The notes under the pieces are model-generated. The model searched no databases. It saw only the letters and a list, made by a program, of their open reading frames with translations, and was not told where the DNA came from. Positions 18,582 to 28,401 of a stretch of 64,000 nt of DNA are shown piece by piece; the first letter of the stretch is position 1, and the number at the start of each line of letters is the position of its first letter. A program made the position numbers and the translations under genes. This DNA is from CAZQKW01 sp964594075 (GTDB lineage: Bacteria; Desulfobacterota; WTBG01; CAIYCZ01), in NCBI GenBank assembly GCA_964594075.1, contig CAZQKW010000009.1, positions 1 to 64,000 on the forward strand, in the 5' to 3' direction.

Positions 18582-19655
18582 TCAGGATAGCGCGTATTCT
18601 TCTCTCAGTCGCAGGGAAACATCGCTTAACATCTGCAGCACCTTCAGTGCGGATTCTTCACTGAGCGACCCCATGCCGCAACTTGGGGTTATAAGGGACT
18701 GGCGGATAATTTTCTCCCGTGCAACACCGGCCGAAGAGAGTTGCTGCACTTCTTCATTCCACAGGTCTAAAAGATTATTAAGGGTTACCCTCTCAATGAC
18801 CTCTTCTGAATGGGTTGGCACAAGGCCCCAGGCAATGGTTCCTCCTCTATTAAGAAAACCAACCAGCTCCTGTTTGAATAACAACACCCGGTCAAAAAAA
18901 CCATAGGCATCAAAATTTAAAACATCAATGTCACTCTTCAGCAGTATTGCCCAGTCGGTATTTTCACAGCAGTGGACGCCGGCCCACGCTGTAGTATTAT
19001 GAATCAGGCTAACTACTTCGTTGAGGTCTTTAGTAATATCTTCAGCCTGAACGCCCAGATACGCGCTGGAACCGAACCCGCACAGCGACGGCTCATCCAG
19101 AAACATGAGCACGGAAACACCGAACTGCTGAAGTTTTTTTATTTGCCACAGCGCTTTCAAGCCGACATGTTTTACGATGATATCCCTTAACTGGGTGTTA
19201 TAATAGGCATATTTACCGTGCTGGTCTTTAAGTCCGGTGGATAGGGTAAAAGGGCCGGTTACCTGACCTTTGACGATTGTGGCGGGCAGATGTTTTTTTT
19301 TGGCAAGGAGGTCAATAAAAGAAAAAAACCCCCGGGCCCGATTCCGTGATATGGCAAAACGCTCTAGAGATGCGGGTGAACCTCCCTCGGTAACCGCCAA
19401 ATAATCCTCATAAAAGCGCAGCACAGCCGGTTCAAATTCCGCGTGTTCGGTATCAAAGTAGCTGCGCTCGGCAGTCTCATATATTTCGGGCAATCCTTCA
19501 TTATACTGTTCAAGCATTCCTTCACCCGGAAATTTGGGTAGCTGCACCCATGAAGGGAGCAAGGGAGCATATTTAAATATCAATGCGGTTGCTTCCTCCG
19601 GGTCAGTGAGCGGAAGGCTACCGATAGTGGTTGCGCGCAAATCACCGTTGAACAT
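18582..19655 (-). CDS. Short MetE-like cobalamin-independent methionine synthase relative (core-MetE type)
   Basis: A 357-residue protein equivalent to the C-terminal catalytic barrel of MetE, lacking the N-terminal half. It starts with the typical TTIGSLP sequence. Candidate zinc ligands are the histidine and cysteine of GVHCC and the cysteine of TPSCGMG near the end. In anaerobes, stand-alone core-MetE proteins take methyl groups from corrinoid proteins instead of folate; that function is inferred from size and from the cobalamin-using gene set here. An alternative is a related methyltransferase of the uroporphyrinogen decarboxylase superfamily. Confidence 0.8.
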   Translation of the reverse strand: MFNGDLRATTIGSLPLTDPEEATALIFKYAPLLPSWVQLPKFPGEGMLEQYNEGLPEIYETAERSYFDTEHAEFEPAVLRFYEDYLAVTEGGSPASLERFAISRNRARGFFSFIDLLAKKKHLPATIVKGQVTGPFTLSTGLKDQHGKYAYYNTQLRDIIVKHVGLKALWQIKKLQQFGVSVLMFLDEPSLCGFGSSAYLGVQAEDITKDLNEVVSLIHNTTAWAGVHCCENTDWAILLKSDIDVLNFDAYGFFDRVLLFKQELVGFLNRGGTIAWGLVPTHSEEVIERVTLNNLLDLWNEEVQQLSSAGVAREKIIRQSLITPSCGMGSLSEESALKVLQMLSDVSLRLREEYALS

Positions 19656-19794
19656 AGCAAGCCCCTTTTTTTATCTTGACTATACACCGGGACTGAAAAA
19701 ATGCAAAAATAAAAAACTGACAGCGGTTAGCGGTCAGCTCGAGGTTCGAAAAAGAGATACTTGTAACAGTCCTGGTACGAAAATATTTTTTAAA

Positions 19795-21624
19795 TTATTC
19801 AACCGTCACGCTTTTTGCCAGATTCCGCGGCTGGTCCACATCAGTGCCCTTTATAACTGCCACATGGTAAGCAAAAAGTTGCAGAGGTATAACCATGAGA
19901 ATGGGGGTTAACAGCGGGTTTGTTTCTGGCACAAACAGCACATGGTTGGCCTTCTGGGCTATTTCAGTGTCTCCTTCAGTAGCGACAGCAATAATACGCC
20001 CTTTGCGTGATTTTACTTCTTCAATATTGCTCATGACTTTTTCATAGTTTGCGCACCGTGGGGCTACCACCACAATCGGCATCTCTTCGTCAATCAAGGC
20101 AATTGGACCGTGTTTCATTTCCCCTGCCGGATAGCCCTCGGCATGAATATAGGAAATTTCTTTCAGTTTCAGCGCTCCTTCCAGCGCAATGGGGTAGTTG
20201 ATGCCGCGGCCAAGATATAAAAAATTTCTCGCATCAGCATATATGCGGGCAGTCTTTTCTATTTCTGCACTGGTTTCAAGAACTCGTTCCATAAGATGCG
20301 GCAACCGTACCAGATCTTGAATCAATTGACCTGCACGCTCTTCGGTAACCGTACCCTTGGCTTTGCCTAAAAACAGCGCCATGAGAAAAAGGGCGGTAAC
20401 CTGGCTGGTAAATGCCTTGGTTGAGGCAACACCGATCTCCGGACCGGCATGGGTGTATAATACGCTGTCGCAATCACGGGCAAGGCTGCTCTCTACCACA
20501 TTGCAGATGGCAAGCGTCCGGGCGCCTTTTGCTTTTCCTTCTCGCATGGCGGCAAGAGTATCGGCGGTTTCCCCTGACTGGGAGATTAAAATAATGAGCG
20601 TCTGATCATCCACCAGCGGGTTGCGATAGCGGAACTCTGATCCCAGATCCACTTCCACCGGGATGCGGCTCAGCTCTTCTATCATAAATTTCCCTACCAG
20701 ACCAGCATAGTAAGAAGTGCCGCAGGCAATGCAGCAGACGCGCCTAATGGCATGCAGGTCCGGCACCTCCGCTTCAAACCCATTTAAAAAAACCTCACCG
20801 GTATCTGCGGAAATTCTCCCGCGCAGCGTATCCGTAATGGCACGGGGCTGTTCAAAAATTTCCTTTTGCATAAAGTGCTTGAACCCGCCCTTTTCAGCCA
20901 TGATGGGATCCCAGGTAACTACCTTAACGGAGCGCTCAATGGGCTCACCGGCAAGATTTTTTATTACCACTGACTCAGCATCCAGCAGCGCCAAGTCGCC
21001 ATCTTCAAGGAAAATCATTCTGCGCGTATAGGGCAGGATTGCCGGGACATCTGAGGCAACAAAATTTTCACCGGACCCGAGCCCGATTACCAGCGGGCTT
21101 TCATTGCGGGCGGCCACTAATTGACCGGCCGCAGCTTCATTGAGGACTGCAATTGCGTATGACCCTCTGATGAGGGCGAGTCCCTTGCGCACCGCCTCCT
21201 CAAATGAACAACCCGCTGCACAGAAGCGCGCAAATAGGTGGGAGAGCACCTCGCTGTCTGTTTCCGATTGAAACTGGTGTCCCTCCTCTTTCAGCATGTT
21301 TTTCAACTCAAGATAATTTTCTATAATGCCGTTATGCACCACGGCTATGCCGTTATAGAAATGAGGATGGGCATTCTCTTCTGAGGGACGGCCATGTGTT
21401 GCCCAGCGGGTATGACCAATACCGGCACCGCCATTGAAGGTTGCATTGCAGAGAATATTTTCCAGATTACACAATTTTCCCTGGCAGCGGCGGACGGCAA
21501 TTTTACCATCATTAAAAATTGCAATGCCAGCCGAATCATAGCCGCGATATTCCAGCCGCCGGAGTCCTTCCAGCAGCACCGGACAGGTATTTCTGCTGCC
21601 AATATAACCAACAATTCCACACAT
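19795..21624 (-). CDS. glmS: Glutamine-fructose-6-phosphate aminotransferase (isomerizing)
   Basis: A 609-residue enzyme making glucosamine-6-phosphate, the entry to peptidoglycan and lipid A sugars. It begins MCGIVGYIG, with Cys2 the glutaminase nucleophile. The glutaminase domain (about 1-225) is followed by two SIS domains (SQSGETADTLAAM; GRGINYPIALEGALKLKE) and the C-terminal sequence ending in AKSVTVE. It is followed upstream on the same strand by glmU (gap 73 bases), so the two UDP-GlcNAc pathway genes form a likely operon. Confidence 0.97.
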   Translation of the reverse strand: MCGIVGYIGSRNTCPVLLEGLRRLEYRGYDSAGIAIFNDGKIAVRRCQGKLCNLENILCNATFNGGAGIGHTRWATHGRPSEENAHPHFYNGIAVVHNGIIENYLELKNMLKEEGHQFQSETDSEVLSHLFARFCAAGCSFEEAVRKGLALIRGSYAIAVLNEAAAGQLVAARNESPLVIGLGSGENFVASDVPAILPYTRRMIFLEDGDLALLDAESVVIKNLAGEPIERSVKVVTWDPIMAEKGGFKHFMQKEIFEQPRAITDTLRGRISADTGEVFLNGFEAEVPDLHAIRRVCCIACGTSYYAGLVGKFMIEELSRIPVEVDLGSEFRYRNPLVDDQTLIILISQSGETADTLAAMREGKAKGARTLAICNVVESSLARDCDSVLYTHAGPEIGVASTKAFTSQVTALFLMALFLGKAKGTVTEERAGQLIQDLVRLPHLMERVLETSAEIEKTARIYADARNFLYLGRGINYPIALEGALKLKEISYIHAEGYPAGEMKHGPIALIDEEMPIVVVAPRCANYEKVMSNIEEVKSRKGRIIAVATEGDTEIAQKANHVLFVPETNPLLTPILMVIPLQLFAYHVAVIKGTDVDQPRNLAKSVTVE

Positions 21625-21697
21625 CTGTCAGTCCCTTTCTTTGCCAGAGCGGTGACGGGTTGCCCTGGTATTAAAAGTCCCGATGGCGACTTATGGC

Positions 21698-23101
21698 TTA
21701 TTTTTTTTCTGGCTCCTTGGTTTTGCGCCCCCGGCGCGACACCCTGAACCACTGCTCATAATTGGTCTGGCGGCCTCGCCCCACCGCAAGCGCGCCGGGC
21801 GGCACATTTTTGGTTATAGTTGAGCCCGCCCCGATGACCGCATCCTTTCCTACGGTTACCGGAGCCACCAGCGAGGTGTTGCTGCCAATAAACGCGCCGT
21901 CTTCGATAACGGTCGGATGCTTCGCTGTGCCGTCATAATTACAGGTAATCGTCCCGGCGCCAATATTGACGCCTTCGCCTATGGTAGTATCACCGATATA
22001 GGTGAGATGATTAGCTTTTGAGCCTTTGCCAATCCGGGATTTTTTTACCTCTACAAAATTACCGATGCGGCCGCCCTCTTCTATGCGTGTCTGCGGACGG
22101 AGATGCGCAAAGGGCCCTATGGTGGCGTGCGCACCGATAAAGCTCTCGTCAATAACTGAAGCTGGTTTAATGTGCACGCCGTCGCCGATTACGGAATTGC
22201 TGATAATGCAATTCATATCGATGATACAGTTGCTGCCAATGACTGAAGCGCCCCGGATGCTGGTATTGGGATAGATGACAGTGTCCGGCCCAATACGTAC
22301 CGCATAATCAATATAAGTTGTAGCAGGATCAATAATGCCGACCCCCTCCTGCATGTGCTGTTTGAGAATCCGCTGCATCATGACCTGTCCCGCCTCTGCC
22401 AGCTCAATCCGGTCATTAATGCCCTTTACCTCTGTGAAATTATCGGTAAGTATCGCTGCGGCAGGTTGTTTCTCCTTCACCGCAAGGGCAATGATGTCGG
22501 TCAAATAATATTCGCCCTGGTTGTTGTCCGGAACAATTTTTTTCAATGCATAAAAAAGAAACGGCGCTTCACAGCAGTATATGCCGGTATTTATCTCCTG
22601 TATCGCTTTGGTTGCGTCATCAGCATCGCGATGCTCAACAATTGCCCGGAGGGCACCCGCCTCATTGCGCACAATTCTGCCATAACCGGACGGGTCAGCT
22701 ACTATAACGGTTAGCACGCTCACCACTGCCCGCGACTCACGATGGCGATGCAGAAAACGGTTGAGCGTTGCCGTGCTAATCAGCGGCACGTCTGCACACA
22801 TTATAAGTACGGTTCCGGTAAAATTGCTCAGCACTCCTTCCGTTACAGCCACGGCATGTCCTGAACCAAGCTGTTCCTTTTGCAGTACCGTCGTAATGCC
22901 CGCAGGCTTAAGAATTGTTTCAACCGCTTTTCCTTGATGGCCTACCACTACCACCAGTTTTTCCGGCGCAAGCGCCTGGGCTGTTTGTACGGAATATAAA
23001 ATCATTGGCTGACCGGCTAAAGGATGCAGGACTTTTACTATATTTGATTTCATCCTGGTGCCTTTTCCTGCAGCCAGTATAATAATAGACAGGTTATGCA
23101 T
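21698..23101 (-). CDS. glmU: Bifunctional GlcNAc-1-P uridyltransferase / GlcN-1-P acetyltransferase
   Basis: A 467-residue enzyme making UDP-GlcNAc. The N-terminal pyrophosphorylase domain opens with LAAGKGTRMKS, and the C-terminal left-handed beta-helix shows hexapeptide repeats with NHLTYIGDTTIGEGVNIGAGT near the acetyl-CoA site. The last 20 residues are basic (RRGRKTKEPEKK). It precedes glmS in the same direction and is divergent from bamD. Confidence 0.96.
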   Translation of the reverse strand: MHNLSIIILAAGKGTRMKSNIVKVLHPLAGQPMILYSVQTAQALAPEKLVVVVGHQGKAVETILKPAGITTVLQKEQLGSGHAVAVTEGVLSNFTGTVLIMCADVPLISTATLNRFLHRHRESRAVVSVLTVIVADPSGYGRIVRNEAGALRAIVEHRDADDATKAIQEINTGIYCCEAPFLFYALKKIVPDNNQGEYYLTDIIALAVKEKQPAAAILTDNFTEVKGINDRIELAEAGQVMMQRILKQHMQEGVGIIDPATTYIDYAVRIGPDTVIYPNTSIRGASVIGSNCIIDMNCIISNSVIGDGVHIKPASVIDESFIGAHATIGPFAHLRPQTRIEEGGRIGNFVEVKKSRIGKGSKANHLTYIGDTTIGEGVNIGAGTITCNYDGTAKHPTVIEDGAFIGSNTSLVAPVTVGKDAVIGAGSTITKNVPPGALAVGRGRQTNYEQWFRVSRRGRKTKEPEKK

Positions 23102-23199
23102 GCTTATTACAATCGGTAATATATTGACAACAGTAGTTGTTCATGGCACTATCAGCTCAATGTTATCAATAAACCGCTTAATTTAATCATTTTATCGAA

Positions 23200-24054
23200 A
23201 TGAAAAACACTGTGCTCAAGCACTTTTTGTGCATCCTGCTTTTGGCCGGCGCTTATGCCTGCGCTGCCGCGCCAGATATTAAAAAACCGCAAACCGATGA
23301 AGACTACTATAATAGGGCCATGGCGTTTTTCAAAGCACGCAACTATTTTGATGCCATCCCGGCATTTCAAGAGCTTAAAGAAAAGTTCCCCTTAAGTCCC
23401 TATGCGGTGCTGGCCGAGTTGCGGCTCGGTGACTCTCATTTTTACAAGGAGGAATATGTTGAAGCTATACATATGTATGAAAATTTTCGGCGGCTGCACC
23501 CGAACAATCAAAGCGTTCCTTACAGCATTTATATGACCGGCATGTGTTACTATAATCAGATATTAACTATTGACCGTGACCCCACCTTTGCCCGCCAGGC
23601 GGCAGAACAGTTTCAACAGCTCTTGGAACTGTATCCTGCCAGCCCCTATACGGGAAAAGCGCTCTTCAAGCTGAGCGAATCACGCCGCATCATCGCTGAA
23701 CACGAATTTCACATAGCCGAGTTCTATCTGTTTTACAAAAATTATTCAGGAGCCATTAACCGGTTCAATACGATTCTGAAAGAATATCCGTATGCCATCC
23801 CGCGGGAGCGGGTGATTTTTTATATTGCCAAGGCATATTTCTTATCTGACCAGAAGGAACGCGGTCAGAAATTCTTGAATTATATTATACGAAAATATCC
23901 TGATAGCCCCTATGCAACACAGGCCAAGGAGCTCTTAGCCTCGGCGGCGCCCAAGAAAGAAGCGCAAAAACTGGTGCAGGAAGCACAAGACAAAGCCGCT
24001 GCGCCTGCACCGGCTACCAAAAAGAAGAAGACTAAGAAATTCCTTATCTTTTAA
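23200..24054 (+). CDS. bamD: Outer-membrane assembly lipoprotein BamD (YfiO family)
   Basis: A 284-residue TPR lipoprotein of the BAM complex, which inserts beta-barrel proteins. A signal segment ends in a cysteine at residue 21 (GAYACAAAPD). The lipobox is atypical, with tyrosine at -2. TPR units follow (AMAFFKARNYFDAIPAFQELKEKFP, later YYNQILTIDRDP). The C-terminus has an extra alanine/lysine-rich tail of about 35 residues. A TTGACA box at 23124-23129 is a possible -35 element, but the matching -10 is weak. It ends four bases into the alaS stop on the other strand. Confidence 0.9.
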   Translation: MKNTVLKHFLCILLLAGAYACAAAPDIKKPQTDEDYYNRAMAFFKARNYFDAIPAFQELKEKFPLSPYAVLAELRLGDSHFYKEEYVEAIHMYENFRRLHPNNQSVPYSIYMTGMCYYNQILTIDRDPTFARQAAEQFQQLLELYPASPYTGKALFKLSESRRIIAEHEFHIAEFYLFYKNYSGAINRFNTILKEYPYAIPRERVIFYIAKAYFLSDQKERGQKFLNYIIRKYPDSPYATQAKELLASAAPKKEAQKLVQEAQDKAAAPAPATKKKKTKKFLIF

Positions 24055-26702
24055 GACTTAGACCCCAGCATTTCAACAATGGCTGCAACCTTTTCAAGAG
24101 CTTCATCTAGCTTTTCCGGACATTTTCCTCCCGCCTGCGCCAGCTCGTCCTTCCCGCCACCTCTGCCGTCTATGAGCGGGGCAATTTTTTCTATAATCAG
24201 CTTTGCCGGAAACTGTTTGGCGATATCTTTGGTCACCATCGTAATGACCTGAGCCGTATCTGCTGCTGCGGAACCGACCACTACGATTCCTGATCCGAGT
24301 CGGTCTTTGAGGCGATCCCCATAATCCCTGAGCGCTTTGACATCCGCCGCCTCAACCCGGGTTACCAGCACTTTCACCCCGCCAATGGTGCGCATGTTGT
24401 TCAACGCGCCACCGGATTGCTGGGTAATTAATTGAGCTTTAAGTGTGGCGACCTCTTTCTCAAGTTGTCTGAGGTCATTCACCAGCCGCTCCACCCGCGA
24501 CACCACTCCCTCACGCTCTGTTTTTAAAAGCTGAGACACCTCGCGCAGCATGGACTCCTGTTTTTTCATATAGTTGAGCGCTGCGCGGCCCGTGACAGCC
24601 TCAATGCGTCTGACGCCTGCAGCAACGCTGCCCTCGCTGACTATTTTAAAAATGCCGATATCCCCAGTCCTCCCGACATGGGTCCCGCCACACAGCTCAC
24701 TGCTAAACTCAGCAATGTTCACAACCCGAACCTGCTCACCGTATTTTTCGCCAAACAAAGCCGTGGCTCCCTGGGAAAGCGCTTCAGCGAGGGGGACAAT
24801 GTTCACAAAAAGGGGTGTGTTCTGCTGGATCCGTTCATTAACCAGTGTCTCTATGGTTTCAAGCTCATCTGTGCTGAGTGGCGCAAAATGGGTAAAGTCA
24901 AAGCGGAGCCGTTCCGCGTTTACCAGAGAACCTGCCTGCTTCACATGATTCCCCAGAACCTGGCGTAGAACCGCATGGAGAATGTGGGTTGCGGTATGGT
25001 TATTTGCGGTCGCCTGCCTTTTTTTCCGATCCACCCGCAGCATCACTTTGTCTCCGCACCGAATCGTTCCCGCTGTTACCTGACCCCGATGGACAATCAG
25101 ATCAGGCAGCGGGCGTATGGCAGTGCTAATTTCCACGGTGACTGACTCATTGAATATGTTGCCGCAATCGCCCGCCTGTCCGCCTGCTTCACCGTAGAAG
25201 CAGGTCTTTTCTGTTATCAATTCAATCTGATCGCCTTGGGCAGCATGGCTTACAACCTCTCCATTTCGGATGATGGCGCGCACATGCGATGAACTTTCAC
25301 AGCATTCGTAGCCTTCAAAAACCGTCTGAACACCATCCTGAACGAGCCGTTTATATACCGATGCGATTTCATCAGCGCCGGAGCCACGCCAGGATTCTCG
25401 GGCGCGCCTGCGCTGTTCAACCAGCGCCTGTTCAACCTCAGCCACATCTATCTGCATACCGTATTCTGAAGCAATGTCCTGAGCCAGGTCAAGAGGAAAC
25501 CCGTAGGTATCATAGAGCTTAAATACAACCCCCCCGGGGATGAAGCTGCGCCCCTCCTGCTGTAAAGCTTCTATGTGCTCTTGGAGCATTTTAAGGCCTG
25601 CTTCAAGGGTTGACGAGAAATGCTCTTCCTCGTTGAGGACGACCCGTTCGATGTAGTCGCGGGATCGGCTCAGCTCGGGATAAACTGGTTGCATTTCCTG
25701 GGCCACAACTTTAATCGCAGAGCATAAAAACGGCTTGGTCAGCCCCAGTTTTTTCCCGTGACGAGCAGCACGGCGCATAATTCTGCGCAGCACATAGCCC
25801 CGGCCTTCATTTGTCGGCAATACGCCGTCGCCGATGAGAAATGCTATGGCGCGGCTGTGATCAGCGATGATTCTGATCGAGATGTCATGCTCGGGATTTT
25901 TTCCATACGGCGTGCCCGCATATTCTTCGACAAAGTGGACGAGAGGAAGAAACAGATCCGTGTCATAGTTGCTGCCAACACCCTGAACGATGGCAGTAAT
26001 GCGCTCCAGCCCCATGCCGGTATCTATGCTGGGGCGTGGCAGCGGAGTTATCTTTCCCTGCTGATCGCGGTTATACTGCATGAATACCAGATTCCAGAGT
26101 TCAAGATAGCGGTCGCAGTCGCATCCGACCCTGCAGTCTGATTTGCCGCAGCCACATGCCGGGCCCTGATCAATAATAATTTCGGAACAGGGACCGCAGG
26201 GACCGGTTTCTCCCATTGACCAGAAATTATCTTTTTCTCCCATGCAAACGATGCGCGCCGGATTCAACCCGATTCGCTCGCGCCAGATGACAGCCGCCTC
26301 CTCATCTTCTTCAAACACGCTTACCCAGAGTTTTTCCACCGGCAGATTAAAATGGCCGGTCAGTAATTCCCAGGCCATGCAGATTGCTTCCTCTTTAAAA
26401 TAATCGCCAAAAGAAAAATTGCCCAGCATTTCAAAGAATGTATGATGGCGGGCTGTCCGGCCGACATTTTCCAGATCATTATGCTTGCCGCCGGCACGTA
26501 CACACTTCTGGGAAGATGCGGCGCGCCGGTATGGGCGGGTCTCCTCTCCCAGAAACACCCCTTTAAATTGAACCATGCCGGCATTAGTGAACATCAGGGT
26601 AGGGTCGTTAGAAGGAATGAGGGAAGCGCTTGCAACCACCGTATGATTTTTGTTTCTGAAAAAATCTAAGAATTCTTTTCTGATCTCAAATGATGTCTTC
26701 AT
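24051..26702 (-). CDS. alaS: Alanyl-tRNA synthetase
   Basis: An 883-residue class II synthetase of full length. The order is the catalytic domain (LMFTNAGMVQFK; RRIMRRAARHGK), the editing domain with zinc ligands HTATHILH and ELCGGTHVG, and a C-terminal coiled coil plus DHHA1 domain (GRGGGKDELAQAGG). It also contains the cysteine-rich insertion (CGCGKSDCRVGCDCDR) often seen in anaerobic lineages. It lies after recA and recX on the same strand, the common recA-recX-alaS order. Confidence 0.97.
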   Translation of the reverse strand: MKTSFEIRKEFLDFFRNKNHTVVASASLIPSNDPTLMFTNAGMVQFKGVFLGEETRPYRRAASSQKCVRAGGKHNDLENVGRTARHHTFFEMLGNFSFGDYFKEEAICMAWELLTGHFNLPVEKLWVSVFEEDEEAAVIWRERIGLNPARIVCMGEKDNFWSMGETGPCGPCSEIIIDQGPACGCGKSDCRVGCDCDRYLELWNLVFMQYNRDQQGKITPLPRPSIDTGMGLERITAIVQGVGSNYDTDLFLPLVHFVEEYAGTPYGKNPEHDISIRIIADHSRAIAFLIGDGVLPTNEGRGYVLRRIMRRAARHGKKLGLTKPFLCSAIKVVAQEMQPVYPELSRSRDYIERVVLNEEEHFSSTLEAGLKMLQEHIEALQQEGRSFIPGGVVFKLYDTYGFPLDLAQDIASEYGMQIDVAEVEQALVEQRRRARESWRGSGADEIASVYKRLVQDGVQTVFEGYECCESSSHVRAIIRNGEVVSHAAQGDQIELITEKTCFYGEAGGQAGDCGNIFNESVTVEISTAIRPLPDLIVHRGQVTAGTIRCGDKVMLRVDRKKRQATANNHTATHILHAVLRQVLGNHVKQAGSLVNAERLRFDFTHFAPLSTDELETIETLVNERIQQNTPLFVNIVPLAEALSQGATALFGEKYGEQVRVVNIAEFSSELCGGTHVGRTGDIGIFKIVSEGSVAAGVRRIEAVTGRAALNYMKKQESMLREVSQLLKTEREGVVSRVERLVNDLRQLEKEVATLKAQLITQQSGGALNNMRTIGGVKVLVTRVEAADVKALRDYGDRLKDRLGSGIVVVGSAAADTAQVITMVTKDIAKQFPAKLIIEKIAPLIDGRGGGKDELAQAGGKCPEKLDEALEKVAAIVEMLGSKS

Positions 26703-26792
26703 ATCCTGAAATGTGAGAGCAGAACCGGTAAAAAAACGCGGCCATTATTTCAGCGTATTCTGCAAAACAGCCCTATGCCGTCGTATCCTTTC

Positions 26793-27275
26793 TTACCGCT
26801 GCCATTTTCCGTTATCGATGTTGTCCGCATCCAGATTTTTGCCAATGGCATCCTGAGTAAAGCCCCGCGACTGTAAAAAGCGAACCATCTGTTCCCGCGA
26901 CGGCTGGCGGCCTGTTCGGCTATAGTGTTTTTGCAGCGCGGCACGGGCGACGTCGGCTTCATCAAACGTGTGCCAGATCTGTTGCTGCACCCGATCAATC
27001 ACTTCGCGCTCAATACCCTTATGCATGAGATATGCTTTGACCTTATGCCGTCCCCAACAGCGCTTTTCCACAAGCGAAAGCGCCCACTGTAAGGATGTCT
27101 TTTCATCGTTGATATATCCCAGCCGTTCGACAACTTCAAGCACATGACCAGCGACAGTTGGGTCAAAACCCTTTTTGAGAAGCTTGGCCTTCAGCTCTTC
27201 CTGACTATGCGAGCGGCGGGCAAGAAGGCGATACGCTGCGGCGAGCGCCTGCCGGAAAACTGCCTCACTTTCCAT
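26793..27275 (-). CDS. recX: Regulatory protein RecX
   Basis: A 160-residue RecX, an inhibitor or modulator of RecA filaments. The three-helix repeats are visible: AAYRLLARRSHSQEELKAKL, then YINDEKTSLQWALSL and GRHKVKAYLMHKG. I chose the ATG at 27275, which overlaps the end of recA by 11 bases; a start 54 bases upstream lies inside recA and would add residues not seen in the family. The immediate recA linkage supports the call. Confidence 0.9.
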   Translation of the reverse strand: MESEAVFRQALAAAYRLLARRSHSQEELKAKLLKKGFDPTVAGHVLEVVERLGYINDEKTSLQWALSLVEKRCWGRHKVKAYLMHKGIEREVIDRVQQQIWHTFDEADVARAALQKHYSRTGRQPSREQMVRFLQSRGFTQDAIGKNLDADNIDNGKWQR

Positions 27276-28329
27276 CCCGGGGCTTGGCTTTTGGCGAGCT
27301 GTCAACAGGTTTCTGGGCAATGCCAGCACGCGTAAGAATGGTTTCTTCTATTTCACGTGCTATCTCGGGGTGTTCTTTTAAAAACCCCTTGGCATTTTCC
27401 CGGCCCTGCCCGATGCGTTCATTTTTGTAGGAAAACCAGGCGCCACTCTTTTCAATAATATTTTCCGCAACGCCCAGATCAATAATATCTCCCACCCGTG
27501 AAATTCCCTCGCCAAACACGATGTCAAATTCTACCTCCCGGAAGGGTGGCGCAATTTTATTTTTCACTACTTTTACCTTGGTCCGATGTCCGGTAACATT
27601 GTCGCCATCCTTGATCATGCCTATTTTCCTGATATCCAACCGTATTGTGGAGTAAAACTTGAGGGCGTTTCCGCCGGTCGTCGTTTCCGGGTTGCCAAAC
27701 ATCACCCCTATTTTCATTCGGATCTGATTAATAAAAATGACTGCTGTCATGGACTTGCTTATGGCAGCCGCCAGTTTGCGCAAAGCCTGTGACATCAGAC
27801 GCGCCTGTAGCCCCATGTGCGCATCGCCCATTTCTCCTTCTATTTCTGCCCGCGGTACCAGTGCCGCCACAGAATCAATCACCAGAACGTCAATAGCACC
27901 GCTGCGCACCAGCATCTCGCTAATTTCCAACGCCTGCTCGCCATGATCCGGCTGCGAGACAAGCAGCTCATCGGTTTTAACCCCCAGCTTGCGTGCGTAG
28001 GAAATATCCAGTGCATGCTCGGCATCAATAAATGCTGCATTGCCGCCCATCTTTTGCGCCTCAGCAATAATATGCAGCGCCAGCGTGGTTTTGCCGGATG
28101 ACTCGGGACCAAAAATTTCAATAACCCGTCCGCGCGGGATCCCCCCCAGCCCGAGGGCTATATCCAGGCTGATCGAGCCGGTAGGTATGACCGGCAGGTC
28201 GGGAATCAGTGCCCCCTCATCGCCCAGACGCATGATCGCCCCTTTCCCAAACTGTTTTTCAATCTGGCTTAATGCCATATCAATTGCTTTTGCCTTGTTG
28301 TGGTCTTTTGTGGGTACTTCTTTAGTCAT
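27265..28329 (-). CDS. recA: Recombinase RecA
   Basis: A 354-residue RecA of normal length. Walker A is GPESSGKTTL, Walker B is VLVIDSVAALV, and the DNA-binding loop L2 region MKIGVMFGNPETTTGGNALKFY is conserved. The C-terminal tail is more basic than the acidic tail of enterobacterial RecA. No LexA box is obvious upstream. It is in line with thpR upstream and recX downstream. Confidence 0.98.
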   Translation of the reverse strand: MTKEVPTKDHNKAKAIDMALSQIEKQFGKGAIMRLGDEGALIPDLPVIPTGSISLDIALGLGGIPRGRVIEIFGPESSGKTTLALHIIAEAQKMGGNAAFIDAEHALDISYARKLGVKTDELLVSQPDHGEQALEISEMLVRSGAIDVLVIDSVAALVPRAEIEGEMGDAHMGLQARLMSQALRKLAAAISKSMTAVIFINQIRMKIGVMFGNPETTTGGNALKFYSTIRLDIRKIGMIKDGDNVTGHRTKVKVVKNKIAPPFREVEFDIVFGEGISRVGDIIDLGVAENIIEKSGAWFSYKNERIGQGRENAKGFLKEHPEIAREIEETILTRAGIAQKPVDSSPKAKPRDGK

Positions 28330-28401
28330 GAAAAATATCCTCCGCTTTTGGCTGCGGCCTGGTTTTAATTAGACCTGCGACTGCACCGATCCGCTGCTGA
28401 T

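Noticed and set aside
19738..19756. tRNA-like GAGGTTCGAAA sequence
   Set aside because: No acceptor or anticodon stem can be formed around it.
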